From assembly GCF_022865105.1 (NCBI RefSeq), contig NZ_JAKNYM010000002.1, forward strand, positions 219,501-283,500: DNA of 64,000 bases, written 5' to 3'. The notes under the pieces are model-generated. The model worked only from the letters and a program-made list of their open reading frames with translations. It searched no databases and was not told the DNA's origin. This stretch comes from Sphingomicrobium astaxanthinifaciens. Lineage in GTDB: Bacteria > Pseudomonadota > Alphaproteobacteria > Sphingomonadales > Sphingomonadaceae. The position numbers and the translations under genes are program-made. Of the stretch, positions 1 through 8,848 are shown piece by piece (positions within the stretch are counted from its first letter, which is position 1; every line of letters starts with the position of its first letter).

Positions 1-1533
1 CGCGCCAACTGGAGCCTCAGCCTCGAGACCAACAGCCGGCGGCAGGGGCATTGGGGCCCTGAAGTCGTGACCGGTCCCGACGGCGCGCTGCTGGTCACCC
101 GCGACGAGTTCGGCATCTACAACAGCGACAGCCCCGAGATCGCGGGCAGCTATTCGCGCCGCGCGCGCAACGGCAACGAGTTCAACGCCAACGCCTCCGC
201 CCAGCTCAACATCCAGCGCAACCGCATCAGCGGCGCCATCGTCGAGGCCGACGGCACCCGCTTCGAGGAACTGTTCCGCGGCGGCGAGGACGAATGGAAC
301 GCCGAGCTCGGGCTCGACTATGCCTTCGACCTGGGCCCCGGGCGGCTCAAGCTGATCGGGCTCCAGCGCAACGAACACTCGCCCGTCTATGACGAATTCG
401 GCATCGTCGGCGGGCGCCGCGATCGCTTCGAACAGGTGATCGACGAGAATGAATCGATCGTGCGCGGCGAATATGGCTGGTCGCGCGGGCAGAGCGACTG
501 GGAGCTCAGCCTCGAGGGCGCCTACAACAGCCTCTCGCAGGAAGCCGAACTGATCGCGCTCCCGGCGACGGGCAGCGCGACGGTGACGCTCCTGCCGGGC
601 AACCGCATCGAGGAATTGCGCAGCGAGGCGATCGCCAGCCTCTCGCGCCCACTGTCACCGCGGCTGTCGCTCCAGCTCAACGGCGGCGCCGAATTCAGCT
701 CGATCGCGGCGGGCGCGGCCGATCCGCGCGCCTACCTGCGCCCCAAGGGCTCGGCGGCGCTGAGCTGGCGCGCCAGCGATGACGTCACCATCGATGCCAA
801 GCTCGAGCGCGTCGTCGACCAGCTCAACTTCTTCGACTTCCTCGCCGCGGTCGACGTGCAGGACGGACAGGACCGCGGGCGCAACAACGAGATCGTCCCG
901 CCGCAGCGCTGGCGCGCGCGGGTCGAGGGTATCGTCCGGCTCGGCGCCTATGGCAGCCTGACCCCCTATGCGCAGGGCGAGATCATCGAGGACGTGATCG
1001 AGGCGATCCCCACCAGCCCGACCGAGGAAGCGCTCGGCAATGCCGGCGATGCGACCGCGTGGGTGGTCGGGGTCGACGGCACCATCCTGCTTGCCCCGCT
1101 CGGGGTCGCGGGCGCGCGGCTCGACCTGCACGCGCATACCGGCGATTCGCGTTTCACAGACCCCTTGCTCGGGACCACCCGCGCGCTCAACGGGCAGGAA
1201 TATACCCACGCCCGGCTGCAATATCGCCACGACCTGCCGGGCAGCGACCTCGCCTATGGCGGCAGCATCCAGCGCCGTCACATGGGGGGCAGCTTCCGCC
1301 TCGACCAGTTCGCGCGGCGCTTCAACGCGGGCTGGCAGGCCGAGCTGTTCGTCGAGCACAAGGACGTACTCGGGCTGCAGGTCACCGCGGGGGTCAACAA
1401 CCTCTTCAACTCGACCGACAATTTCGAGCGCATCGCCTATGTCGACCGCCGCGACGGCCCGATCGCCTTCTTCGAGGACCGCGCGCGCGAATACGGTCGC
1501 ATCGTCTACGTCAACGTGGCCGGGCGCTTCTAG
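1..1533 (+). CDS. TonB-dependent outer-membrane receptor, C-terminal part
   Basis: The reading frame is open from the first base of the window, so the start and the plug domain lie outside; about 510 residues of beta-barrel remain. The protein alternates polar and hydrophobic residues with many aromatic ones. Near the end it has the VNNLFN motif common in TonB-dependent receptors, and it finishes in a terminal Phe (VAGRF), the usual recognition signal of outer-membrane barrels. The family imports iron chelates, cobalamin or sugars using energy from TonB. The substrate cannot be read here, but the facing feoAB genes make an iron-related ligand plausible (inference). It converges on feoB with a 15-base gap. 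Confidence 0.85.
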   Translation, partial: RANWSLSLETNSRRQGHWGPEVVTGPDGALLVTRDEFGIYNSDSPEIAGSYSRRARNGNEFNANASAQLNIQRNRISGAIVEADGTRFEELFRGGEDEWNAELGLDYAFDLGPGRLKLIGLQRNEHSPVYDEFGIVGGRRDRFEQVIDENESIVRGEYGWSRGQSDWELSLEGAYNSLSQEAELIALPATGSATVTLLPGNRIEELRSEAIASLSRPLSPRLSLQLNGGAEFSSIAAGAADPRAYLRPKGSAALSWRASDDVTIDAKLERVVDQLNFFDFLAAVDVQDGQDRGRNNEIVPPQRWRARVEGIVRLGAYGSLTPYAQGEIIEDVIEAIPTSPTEEALGNAGDATAWVVGVDGTILLAPLGVAGARLDLHAHTGDSRFTDPLLGTTRALNGQEYTHARLQYRHDLPGSDLAYGGSIQRRHMGGSFRLDQFARRFNAGWQAELFVEHKDVLGLQVTAGVNNLFNSTDNFERIAYVDRRDGPIAFFEDRAREYGRIVYVNVAGRF

Positions 1534-1548
1534 CCCGGCGCGGCGGCG

Positions 1549-3399
1549 CTAGCCGAGCCCGAAGGCGACCGCGGTCCAGTAGGTCGCGCCCGCCGCGACA
1601 TAGGCGACCGCGAACAGGTAGCCGGTCATGAAAAGCGGCCATTTCCAGCCGTTGGTCTCGCGCCGGGTCACCGCGATCGTCGAGATGCATTGCGGAGCGA
1701 ACACGAACCACGCGAGGAAGGCCAGCGCGGTCGCCAGGCTCCAGCGCCCGGCGAGCCGCGTCTCGAGCGTCTCGAGCCCGGCCTCGTCTTCGGCGTCGAG
1801 CGCATAGACCGTGCCGATCGCCGCCACCGCCACCTCGCGCGCCGCCATCGCCGGCAACAGCGCCAGGCTGATGTCGCGGTTGAAGCCGATCGGTTCGACG
1901 ACGACGTGGATCGCATCGCCGATCTGTCCCGCGATCGAGACCTCGGACTGCACCTCGCCCTGTCCCGCTTTGGGGTAGGAAGCGAGCGCCCAGAGTATGA
2001 CCGTCGTTACCGCGATGATCGTGCCCGCGCGCTTGAGGAAGATCCACGCCCGCTGCCACAGCCCGATCAGCACGTCGCCGAACCGCGGAAGCTGGTATTT
2101 GGGCAGTTCCATCATGAAGGCCGCACCGCCCCCGCGCACCACCTTCGCCCGCAGCAGGGTCCCGAGCAGCACCGCGCCGGCGATCCCCGCGACATAGAGG
2201 CCGAACAAGACCAGCCCCTGCAGCCCGATGCCCGGGCCGACCGTGACCTCGGGGATGAAGGCGGCGATGATCAGCGTGTAGACGGGCAGCCGCGCCGAAC
2301 AGGTCATCAGCGGCGCGATGAGGATCGTCAGCAGGCGGTCCTTGGGATCATCGATCGTCCGCGTCGCCATGATCCCCGGGACCGCGCAGGCAAAGCTCGA
2401 GAGCAGCGGGATGAACGCCGCGCCGTTGAGCCCGGCGCGGCGCATCACCCGGTCCATGATGAACGCGGCGCGGGTCATGTAGCCCGAGCTTTCGAGCATC
2501 AGGATGAAGAGGAACAGGATGAGGATCTGGGGCAGGAAGACGACCACCGCGCCGACCCCCGCGAACAGTCCGTCGACGACGAGCGAGCGCAGCCAGCCTT
2601 CGGGCAGCGCCGCGCCGATGCTGTTGCCCGCGCCGATCGCCAGCGCTTCGAGCAGGTCGGCGGGGGGCGCGGCCCAGGCGAACACCGCCTGGAACATCAC
2701 GAACAGGAGCCCCGCGAGGATCAAGGGCCCCGCGAGCGGATGGAGCAGCACCGCATCGAGCCGGTGGGTCAGCGCGCGCGACGGCGATTCGGCGACGATC
2801 GCGGCCCGGGCGATCGCCCGCGCGCGATGCTGGAGCGACAGGCCATCGCTCGACGGTGCGGCGGGTTCGGGGCGGTCCCGCCGCGCGACCGCCGCGCTGG
2901 CCAGCGCCTCGCGCACCGCCTCGATCCCTCGGCGCCGCACCGCGACGGTCTCGATCACCGGCACGCCGAGCTCGGCCTCGAGCCGGCGCGCGTCGAGCTC
3001 GAGCCCGTCGCGCTTGGCAAGGTCGAGCATGTTGAGCGCCACCACCGTCGGCAGCCCGAGGTCGATCAGCTGGAGCGCGAAGCGCAGGTGGTTGTCGAGG
3101 TTGGCGGCGTCGAGCACGATCAGCAGCGCGTCGGGCAGCCGCTCATAGTCGCCCTCCCCGAGCAGCACGCTGCGCGTCACCTGCTCGTCGGGGCTCGCCG
3201 CCTCGAGGTCATAGGCCCCCGGCAGGTCGACGATCTCGGCGGGGCGCCCGTCGGGCAGCGTCAGCTTGCCGACGTGGCGCTCGACCGTGACCCCGGGATA
3301 GTTGGCGATCTTCTGGCGCGCGCCGGTGAGCGCGTTGAACAGCGCGCTCTTGCCGGCATTGGGATTGCCGGCGACGGCGATCAGCGGGAGGCGGTTCAC
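1549..3399 (-). CDS. feoB: Ferrous iron transport protein B (FeoB)
   Basis: Inner-membrane Fe(II) permease of 616 residues with an N-terminal G-protein domain. The G1 loop GNPNAGKS is at residues 11-18, followed by the family motifs NYPGVTVE (switch I) and DLPGAYDL (G3). The C-terminal two thirds carry several hydrophobic segments and the Gate-type regions. The length fits the shorter alphaproteobacterial form rather than the 770-residue enterobacterial one. The start is GTG at 3399 and overlaps the feoA stop by four bases (GTGA), so the two are translationally coupled. No feoC follows; the next gene is the convergent receptor. Confidence 0.97.
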   Translation of the reverse strand: MNRLPLIAVAGNPNAGKSALFNALTGARQKIANYPGVTVERHVGKLTLPDGRPAEIVDLPGAYDLEAASPDEQVTRSVLLGEGDYERLPDALLIVLDAANLDNHLRFALQLIDLGLPTVVALNMLDLAKRDGLELDARRLEAELGVPVIETVAVRRRGIEAVREALASAAVARRDRPEPAAPSSDGLSLQHRARAIARAAIVAESPSRALTHRLDAVLLHPLAGPLILAGLLFVMFQAVFAWAAPPADLLEALAIGAGNSIGAALPEGWLRSLVVDGLFAGVGAVVVFLPQILILFLFILMLESSGYMTRAAFIMDRVMRRAGLNGAAFIPLLSSFACAVPGIMATRTIDDPKDRLLTILIAPLMTCSARLPVYTLIIAAFIPEVTVGPGIGLQGLVLFGLYVAGIAGAVLLGTLLRAKVVRGGGAAFMMELPKYQLPRFGDVLIGLWQRAWIFLKRAGTIIAVTTVILWALASYPKAGQGEVQSEVSIAGQIGDAIHVVVEPIGFNRDISLALLPAMAAREVAVAAIGTVYALDAEDEAGLETLETRLAGRWSLATALAFLAWFVFAPQCISTIAVTRRETNGWKWPLFMTGYLFAVAYVAAGATYWTAVAFGLG

Positions 3400-3677
3400 G
3401 CCGCGGCGGTCGCTGGCGAAGCGGTGGCGAGCCCGATCGCGCGGGCATGCGCGCGGCTGATCGCGACCGTCATGCGCCCGACCCGAACCGCGAGCGGGTC
3501 GGCTCCGAAGGGACCGCGATGGAGCGCCGTCACCTGTACCCCCTCGTCGAAGCCGAAATGGCGGAGCCGCAGCGCATCGCGCGGGGCCAGCGCATCCCAG
3601 TCGATCGCGGCGACACGACCCGACGTCCCTAGCGCGAGCTGGTCAAGGGTCCGGAGAATCGCAGGGGTCTCGGTCAT
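3396..3677 (-). CDS. feoA: Ferrous iron transport protein A (FeoA)
   Basis: A small cytosolic SH3-like protein of 93 residues needed for FeoB activity. The second half, with PFGADPLAVRV followed by a basic helix-like end, fits the FeoA fold, where this region forms the last beta strands. It is the first gene of a two-gene feoAB unit. The ATG at 3677 is only about five bases from a Fur-box-like sequence and lacks a clear Shine-Dalgarno sequence, so a very short or leaderless transcript is possible (inference). Confidence 0.9.
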   Translation of the reverse strand: MTETPAILRTLDQLALGTSGRVAAIDWDALAPRDALRLRHFGFDEGVQVTALHRGPFGADPLAVRVGRMTVAISRAHARAIGLATASPATAAA

Positions 3678-3681
3678 TATT

Positions 3682-3700
3682 GCAACTGATTATCATTACT
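3682..3700 (-). promoter_or_regulatory. Fur-box-like site upstream of feoA
   Basis: Read on the minus strand, AGTAATGATAATCAGTTGC matches the classical 19-base Fur box GATAATGATAATCATTATC at 14 positions, with the left half almost perfect. It lies directly upstream of feoA, the place expected for iron-dependent repression of ferrous iron uptake. Confidence 0.65.
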
Positions 3701-3747
3701 GAATGGCGCGGGCCAGCCTTTTCCTAACCGCCCCGCGCGCGCCGGCC

Positions 3748-4413
3748 TCAGCTGCTCGGCGGGTAGCGCAATCGACCGAGAAAGCGCGCCAGCGAGAAGC
3801 GCCGTTCGGCGCCGCCGGTCCATCGCGCCTTCCACTTCTCGAACTGCATGACATCGTCGATCCGGCGGTCGAGGAAGGCGGCGGTCTCGGCCCAGCCCTC
3901 GCTGTCGTCGTCGAGCCATGCATAGAGCGTCGAGCCGTAGACGCCGGTCAGCGTCGCGCGCTTGGTATAGTGGTTGTAATCGGTCGACGTATCGCCGGCC
4001 AGCCGCCACATCGCATCGGCGCTGCGCCACGCGGTCTTCGCCGCGAGCGGCAGGTTCTGCGGCAGCGACAGGATCGACAGGCCGCTGCGCACCGCCTCGC
4101 GCGCGGGCGCCGCCGCCTCGAGCCGCCACCACACCAGCGCGCGGATGCGGTCGCGGATCTTGAGCGGGGCGATCTTCTCGGGCGGGAAGGCGGCGACCAT
4201 CGCCACGTCGATGCTCTCGATCCACGCCGCGACCATGTCGCCCGGGTCCTTGGGCCACGCCAGCCGCGCCACGTCACGGTCGATCCCCAGCTGGTCGGCG
4301 GCGAGGTCGACCGCCTCGCTCGTCCAGCCGTCGAACACGGCGTTCTCGGCCACTGCGGGGGCCAGTCTGAGGCGAGTCGCGTCGAGCGGGGTCGGGTCGG
4401 CCATCCCCTTCAT
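3748..4413 (-). CDS. COQ9 family protein (ubiquinone biosynthesis lipid-binding factor)
   Basis: A 221-residue protein of the COQ9/RpsU-like family. The C-terminal half has the typical run of Trp- and Tyr-rich helices (WRSADAMWRLAGDTSTDYN, then YTKRATL and a Tyr-Trp-Asp segment) that form the lipid-binding fold related to TetR. COQ9 presents ubiquinone precursors to the COQ7 hydroxylase. The start at 4413 gives an ATGA overlap with the EamA gene upstream; a second ATG at 4404 is possible. A UbiH-type hydroxylase is found at 56.7 kb in the same window. Confidence 0.85.
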   Translation of the reverse strand: MKGMADPTPLDATRLRLAPAVAENAVFDGWTSEAVDLAADQLGIDRDVARLAWPKDPGDMVAAWIESIDVAMVAAFPPEKIAPLKIRDRIRALVWWRLEAAAPAREAVRSGLSILSLPQNLPLAAKTAWRSADAMWRLAGDTSTDYNHYTKRATLTGVYGSTLYAWLDDDSEGWAETAAFLDRRIDDVMQFEKWKARWTGGAERRFSLARFLGRLRYPPSS

Positions 4414-5285
4414 GTGGCGGCTGCGATGCGCGGGCGCAAGCGCACGAGCACCAGCGCCGCCCCGATCATCACCGCGCCGGCCCAGTCGCGGGGCGTGAAG
4501 ATCTCGCCATAGACGAGCCAGCCGGTCACCCCCGCCACCGCGGGCTGGGTGAGCAGCCCGAGCCCCACCACCAGCGGGGGCAGCCGACCGATCGCGTAGA
4601 CCAGCAGCCCCTGCCCCACCACCTGGCTCGACAGCGCGAGCAGCAGCACCGGGCCCCAGTCGACCGGCACCAGCGTGGCGGGGGTCGCCGCCGCCAGCGG
4701 GAGCAGCATCAGCGCGCCGAACAGGCTGACCCAGGCGAGCAGCGGCAGCGGCGCCAGCGCGGGACGCGCCCGGTCGACCGCGATGAGATAGCCCGCGTAG
4801 AGCAGCCCGGCGGTCAGGCACAGGATGTCGCCCCAGAAGGTGGCGGGCCCGAGATCGAGGCTGCCCGACAGCAAGAGCAGGCTGCCGGCGGCCGCGAGCA
4901 GCAGCGCGCCGACCTGCGCCGGGCGCGGCCAGGTGCGCGCGAGCAGCAGCCCGTAGCAAGCGAAGGCGAAGCTGCCGAAATTGCCGAACAGCACGCTGTT
5001 GCCCATCTTTGTCAGAAGGATTCCCTGGTGCCACGCGGCGAGGTCGGCGGCGAAGAAGAAGGCGGCGAGGAGCAGGAGGATCGTCAGCGGGCGCGGCGGC
5101 GGGCGCAGCCGCGCGCCGAGCGCGGCGGCGAGCGCGAACAGCATCGCGCTGCCGAGCGCGAGCCGCCAGAAGCCGCTCGCCACCGGCCCGACATCGGCGA
5201 GCCGCACGAACCACGGCCCGACCGCGAGCGCGCTGGCGCCGACGAGCAGCGCGAGCAGCGGCAGCGGCGTGACCGGGCGTTCCAT
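4410..5285 (-). CDS. EamA/DMT superfamily transporter
   Basis: An integral membrane protein of 291 residues with about ten hydrophobic helices in two repeated EamA halves, the normal size of the drug/metabolite transporter superfamily. Substrate is unknown; relatives export amino acids or other metabolites. The start ATG at 5285 begins MERPVTPL. Its stop overlaps the COQ9 start (ATGA), so both are in one transcript, although no functional link is evident. It is divergent from the Old Yellow Enzyme gene, with 81 bases between. Confidence 0.88.
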   Translation of the reverse strand: MERPVTPLPLLALLVGASALAVGPWFVRLADVGPVASGFWRLALGSAMLFALAAALGARLRPPPRPLTILLLLAAFFFAADLAAWHQGILLTKMGNSVLFGNFGSFAFACYGLLLARTWPRPAQVGALLLAAAGSLLLLSGSLDLGPATFWGDILCLTAGLLYAGYLIAVDRARPALAPLPLLAWVSLFGALMLLPLAAATPATLVPVDWGPVLLLALSSQVVGQGLLVYAIGRLPPLVVGLGLLTQPAVAGVTGWLVYGEIFTPRDWAGAVMIGAALVLVRLRPRIAAAT

Positions 5286-5366
5286 CTTTTCGCCCTTGGA
5301 GCGGGTTGAAAGCGGAAACAAGCGTGTTGACATGCATTGGCCCATAGACCCGCCCCAAGGAGCCCC

Positions 5367-6455
5367 ATGCCCAACCTGTTCGACCCCATCGACCTCGGCG
5401 ACCTCGCCTGCCCCAATCGCATCGTCATGGCCCCGCTTACCCGCGGCCGCGCCGACCGCGCGGGGGTCCACGGTCCGCTCGCGGTCGAATATTATCGCCA
5501 GCGCGCCGACGCCGGGCTGATCATCTCGGAAGCCACCGGGATCAGCCGCGAAGGCCTCGGCTGGCCCTACGCGCCGGGCCTGTGGAGCGAACGCCAGGTC
5601 GAGGGCTGGAAGCCGGTGACCGAGGCGGTCCACGCGGCCGGCGGGCGGATCGTCGCCCAGCTTTGGCACATGGGGCGGCTCGTCCATCCCGACCTCGGCG
5701 GCGGGCCGCCGGTCTCGGCCAGCGCGACGCGCGGCCCGCATCGCCTTCACACCTACGAGGGCAAGAAGGACCCGGTCACCGCGCGCGCGCTGACGCGCGA
5801 CGAGATCGCGCGCGTGGTCGGCGACTATGTCCATGCCGCCGCCAACGCGATCCGCGCCGGCTTCGACGGGGTGCAGGTGCATGGCGCCAATGGCTATCTG
5901 GTCGACCAGTTCCTGCGCGATAGCGCCAACCACCGCGACGACGATTATGGCGGCAGCGCCGAGAACCGCATGCGCTTCCTGCGCGAGATCCTGCTCGGCA
6001 TCGGCGGCGAGATCGGGATGGGGCGGACCGGGCTGCGCTTGTCGCCGATCGGCGAGGTCAACGGGGTCGACGACAGCGCCCCCGAGGACACCTTCACCAA
6101 GGTCGCGGCGATGCTCGAGGAGATCGGGCTGCCGTGGCTCGAGATGCGCGAGCCGGGCGATGAATCCTCCTTCGTCGCCGCCGCGCACGAGCGCGTCAGC
6201 CCGGCGATGCAGGAGGTCTTCTCGGGGCCGATCGGGCTCAACAGCGACCTCGACCGCGCCTCGGGGCAGGCGCTGCTCGATGCGGGCACCGCCGACTTCA
6301 TCGCCTTCGGCCGCCCGTTCATCGCCAATCCCGACCTCGTGCGGCGCCTGCGCGAGGACGCCCCGCTCAACGCGCCCGATCCCGCGACCTTCTACAGCCG
6401 CGGCGCCGAGGGCTATGTCGATTATCCCCAGCTCGAGGAGGCCCCCGCCCGATGA
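5367..6455 (+). CDS. Old Yellow Enzyme family NADH:flavin oxidoreductase (alkene reductase)
   Basis: An FMN-dependent TIM-barrel enzyme of 362 residues that reduces activated C=C bonds and often nitro compounds, with NAD(P)H. It has the hallmark stretch HGANGYLVDQFL around residues 171-182, then RDDDYGGSAENRMRF, and near the end FGRPFIANPDLV, as in NemA/OYE. The start at 5367 is chosen because AAGGAG lies five bases upstream; an upstream in-frame ATG at 5337 lacks such a site. It overlaps the SOUL gene by ATGA, forming a two-gene unit. Confidence 0.93.
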   Translation: MPNLFDPIDLGDLACPNRIVMAPLTRGRADRAGVHGPLAVEYYRQRADAGLIISEATGISREGLGWPYAPGLWSERQVEGWKPVTEAVHAAGGRIVAQLWHMGRLVHPDLGGGPPVSASATRGPHRLHTYEGKKDPVTARALTRDEIARVVGDYVHAAANAIRAGFDGVQVHGANGYLVDQFLRDSANHRDDDYGGSAENRMRFLREILLGIGGEIGMGRTGLRLSPIGEVNGVDDSAPEDTFTKVAAMLEEIGLPWLEMREPGDESSFVAAAHERVSPAMQEVFSGPIGLNSDLDRASGQALLDAGTADFIAFGRPFIANPDLVRRLREDAPLNAPDPATFYSRGAEGYVDYPQLEEAPAR

Positions 6456-7081
6456 CCAAGACGCGATCGAACCGGTGGAAATGGATCGGCGGCGCCGCCG
6501 CGATCGGCGGGCTCGCGCTGCTCGGCGGGCTGCGCTACTTCCTCAAGGAGCGCGCCACCCCCGAACCCCCCTATCTCGTCCATGACGAGGAGGGGCGCTT
6601 CGCGGTGCGCGACTATCCCGGTTTCTGGGTCGCCGAGACGACCGCCTACGGCAACCGTCGCAGCGCGATCCGCTCAGGCTTCCGCACGCTGGCGGACTAT
6701 ATCTTCGCGCGAAGCCACGACGGTGACACGGTGGCGATGACCGCCCCCGTGATCGAGCAGCAGGTCGGCGAGGGGCGCTGGAAGATCCGCTTCGTCATGC
6801 CCGAGGGCGAGGATCCGCGCAGCCTGCCCGCGCCCCCCAGCGGCGTGCGGCTCGAGCAGGTGGTCGGCGCGCGCTTCGCGGTGGTCCGCTTCGCCGGGGC
6901 GCCAGGCGACTATGATCTCGAGGCCGAGGAATTGGCGCTGCGCGGGTGGCTGCGCGAGCGCGGCGACACGGTGGTCGGCGAGCCGCTCTACGCCTTCTAC
7001 AATTCGCCCGCGATTCCCGGCCCGCTGCGGCGCAACGAGGTCTGGCTCGAGCTCGCGGTCCCGCCCCCCGCCGCCGACTAG
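6452..7081 (+). CDS. SOUL-family haem-binding protein
   Basis: 209 residues. A basic N-terminus is followed by a hydrophobic segment at about residues 11-29, probably a signal anchor, and then the SOUL/HEBP domain with EGRFAVRDYPGFWVAET and the conserved MTAPVIEQ. SOUL proteins bind haem or other tetrapyrroles; the physiological role in bacteria is unclear. It starts inside the stop of the Old Yellow Enzyme gene (ATGA) and converges on ribH with 17 bases between them. Confidence 0.88.
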   Translation: MTKTRSNRWKWIGGAAAIGGLALLGGLRYFLKERATPEPPYLVHDEEGRFAVRDYPGFWVAETTAYGNRRSAIRSGFRTLADYIFARSHDGDTVAMTAPVIEQQVGEGRWKIRFVMPEGEDPRSLPAPPSGVRLEQVVGARFAVVRFAGAPGDYDLEAEELALRGWLRERGDTVVGEPLYAFYNSPAIPGPLRRNEVWLELAVPPPAAD

Positions 7082-7098
7082 CCGCGGCGCGCGCGCTG

Positions 7099-7521
7099 CT
7101 ACTGCGCGAAGCGGTCGTGCAATTCCATCATCGCGAGCACCGCCCTGGCCGCCTCGCCCCCCTTGTCCTTGCGCTTGGGATCGGCGCGGACCTCGGCCTG
7201 GTCGCGGTTCTCGACGGTGAGGATCGCGTTGCCGATCGCCAGCCCGTCGAGCGTCAGCGCCATCAGCCCGCGCGCGCTCTCGCCCGAGACGATCTCGAAA
7301 TGATAGGTCTCGCCACGGATCACCACCCCGACCGCGACATAGCCGTCGTACCGCCCCGACTGCGCCGCCAGCGCGATCGCGCCGGGCAGTTCGAGCGCGC
7401 CCGGCACGGTGATCGTCTCGTGGCTGTGCCCCGCCGCCTCGAGCGCGTCCTTAACCCCCTGCAGCAGCTGGTTGTTGAGACCCTCGTAATAGCGTGCCTC
7501 GGCGATCAGGATCTTGCCCAT
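7099..7521 (-). CDS. ribH: 6,7-dimethyl-8-ribityllumazine synthase
   Basis: A 140-residue enzyme that joins 5-amino-6-ribitylamino-uracil and 3,4-dihydroxy-2-butanone 4-phosphate, the penultimate step of riboflavin synthesis. The substrate-binding motif [10 protein letters not shown], then [14 protein letters not shown] with the conserved His, and the late region [10 protein letters not shown] match the family. The ATG at 7521 forms a TGATG junction with the ribB stop; a GTG at 7524 is an alternative. It is the last gene of the leftward ribD-ribE-ribB-ribH cluster. The usual partner nusB does not follow. Confidence 0.96.
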   Translation of the reverse strand: MGKILIAEARYYEGLNNQLLQGVKDALEAAGHSHETITVPGALELPGAIALAAQSGRYDGYVAVGVVIRGETYHFEIVSGESARGLMALTLDGLAIGNAILTVENRDQAEVRADPKRKDKGGEAARAVLAMMELHDRFAQ

Positions 7522-8801
7522 CACTCGTCCCCCGTCTCGATGCCGCGTTCCTCGACGATGCGCAGCCCGTAGCCGTCGAGCGCCACCGGCGCATGCCGCG
7601 TATTGGTCAGCAGGATCATGTCCTGCAGGCCCAGCGCGGCGAGGATCTGCGCGCCGATGCCGTAGCCGCGCAGCGCCGGGCCGGTGGTCGCCGGGCGCCC
7701 CGAGCGCAGGTCGGTCGAGCGGCTGAGGCTGCGCGGGGCGGCGGCGTGAAGCGCGACGATGACCCCGCGCCCCTCGCGCTCGATCATCCGCATCGCGCCC
7801 TTGAGCAGCCCCGCGCGCTCGCCCTTCTCGCCGAGCACGTCGGCGAACAGGTCGAGGCTGTGCATCCGCACCAGCGTGGGCGCCTCGGGGTCGACCGTGC
7901 CGTGCACCAGCGCCAGCTGCTCCTCGCCGCTGGCCTTGTCGCGATAGACGCGCGCGTGCCAGCGCGCGCCGGTCGCGCTCGTGAAATCGCTGTCGGAGAC
8001 CTGCTCGACCATGTGATCCGAGCGCAGGCGGTAGGCGATGAGGTCGCGGATGGTGCCGATCTTGAGCCCGTGCTCAGCGGCATAGTCGATGAGGTCGTCC
8101 AACCGCGCCATCGTGCCGTCCTCGCGCATGATCTCGCAGATCACCCCCGAGGGGTTGAGCCCGGCCAGCCGCGCCACGTCGACCGCCGCCTCGGTGTGCC
8201 CGGCGCGCACCAGCACCCCGCCCGGCTGCGCGGTGAGCGGGAAGACGTGCCCCGGCGACACGATCTCGTCGGGGCCGTTGTTGGCATCGATCGCGACCGC
8301 GATCGTGCGGGCGCGGTCGGCCGCGCTAATCCCGGTGGTGACCCCCTCGCGCGCCTCGATCGAGACGGTGAAGGCGGTCTGCATGCTCTCGCGATTGACC
8401 CGCGCCATCGGCTCAAGCCCGAGCTGCTCGACCCGCTCCTTGGTTAGCGCGAGGCAGATCAGCCCGCGTCCGTGGCGGGCCATGAAGTTGATCGCCGCCG
8501 GGGTCGCCATCTGCGCGGGGATGACCAGATCGCCCTCGTTCTCGCGATCGTCGTCGTCGACGAGGATGAACATCCGCCCGTTGCGCGCCTCGTCGATGAT
8601 CGTCTCGGCATCGGCGAGCACGTCGGCGCGCCCGATCACGCGTTCGAGCCGTGCGAGCGTCTCGGCGGTCGGGTTCCACTCGGGGGTGCCCAGCTTGCGC
8701 AGGCTGTTGGGGTGGAGCCCCGCTGCGCGGGCCAGCCCGGCGCGGGTCATCTTGCCGTCATCGACAAGCGATGTGATGCGATCGAGGAGTTCGGTAGCCA
8801 T
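7521..8801 (-). CDS. ribB: HTH-RibB-degenerate RibA fusion: 3,4-dihydroxy-2-butanone 4-phosphate synthase
   Basis: 426 residues in three parts. Residues 1-60 form a helix-turn-helix of the Cro/XRE type ([15 protein letters not shown], then [13 protein letters not shown]), which ordinary RibB proteins lack. Residues 66-265 are a complete DHBP synthase with [12 protein letters not shown] at 81-92 and [16 protein letters not shown] at 200-215, so ribulose 5-phosphate conversion should be intact. Residues 266-426 resemble GTP cyclohydrolase II, but the zinc cysteines are absent ([11 protein letters not shown] where HSECLTGD is expected) and RQEGRGIGL is missing. An inverted repeat lies 11 bases upstream of the start; self-regulation by the HTH is inferred. 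Confidence 0.93.
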   Translation of the reverse strand: MATELLDRITSLVDDGKMTRAGLARAAGLHPNSLRKLGTPEWNPTAETLARLERVIGRADVLADAETIIDEARNGRMFILVDDDDRENEGDLVIPAQMATPAAINFMARHGRGLICLALTKERVEQLGLEPMARVNRESMQTAFTVSIEAREGVTTGISAADRARTIAVAIDANNGPDEIVSPGHVFPLTAQPGGVLVRAGHTEAAVDVARLAGLNPSGVICEIMREDGTMARLDDLIDYAAEHGLKIGTIRDLIAYRLRSDHMVEQVSDSDFTSATGARWHARVYRDKASGEEQLALVHGTVDPEAPTLVRMHSLDLFADVLGEKGERAGLLKGAMRMIEREGRGVIVALHAAAPRSLSRSTDLRSGRPATTGPALRGYGIGAQILAALGLQDMILLTNTRHAPVALDGYGLRIVEERGIETGDE

Positions 8802-8812
8802 GGCAGGGCAAT

Positions 8813-8830
8813 ATCACATTCCAATGTGAT
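8813..8830. promoter_or_regulatory. Perfect inverted repeat upstream of ribB (candidate operator)
   Basis: ATCACATT-CC-AATGTGAT: two perfect 8-base arms around two bases, in the 47-base gap between ribE and ribB and just ahead of the ribB start. A half-site-like ATGTGAT also occurs at 8771-8777 inside the first ribB codons. The repeat is oriented TCACA...TGTGA, the inverse of a CRP site. It suits a dimeric HTH protein, and the encoded RibB carries such a domain. Confidence 0.6.
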
Positions 8831-8848
8831 GTCCAGCCGCCGCGTCGG

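Noticed and set aside
8813-8830. CRP/FNR-type site
   Set aside because: The half-sites are in the inverse order (TCACA...TGTGA) and spacing differs from TGTGA-N6-TCACA.
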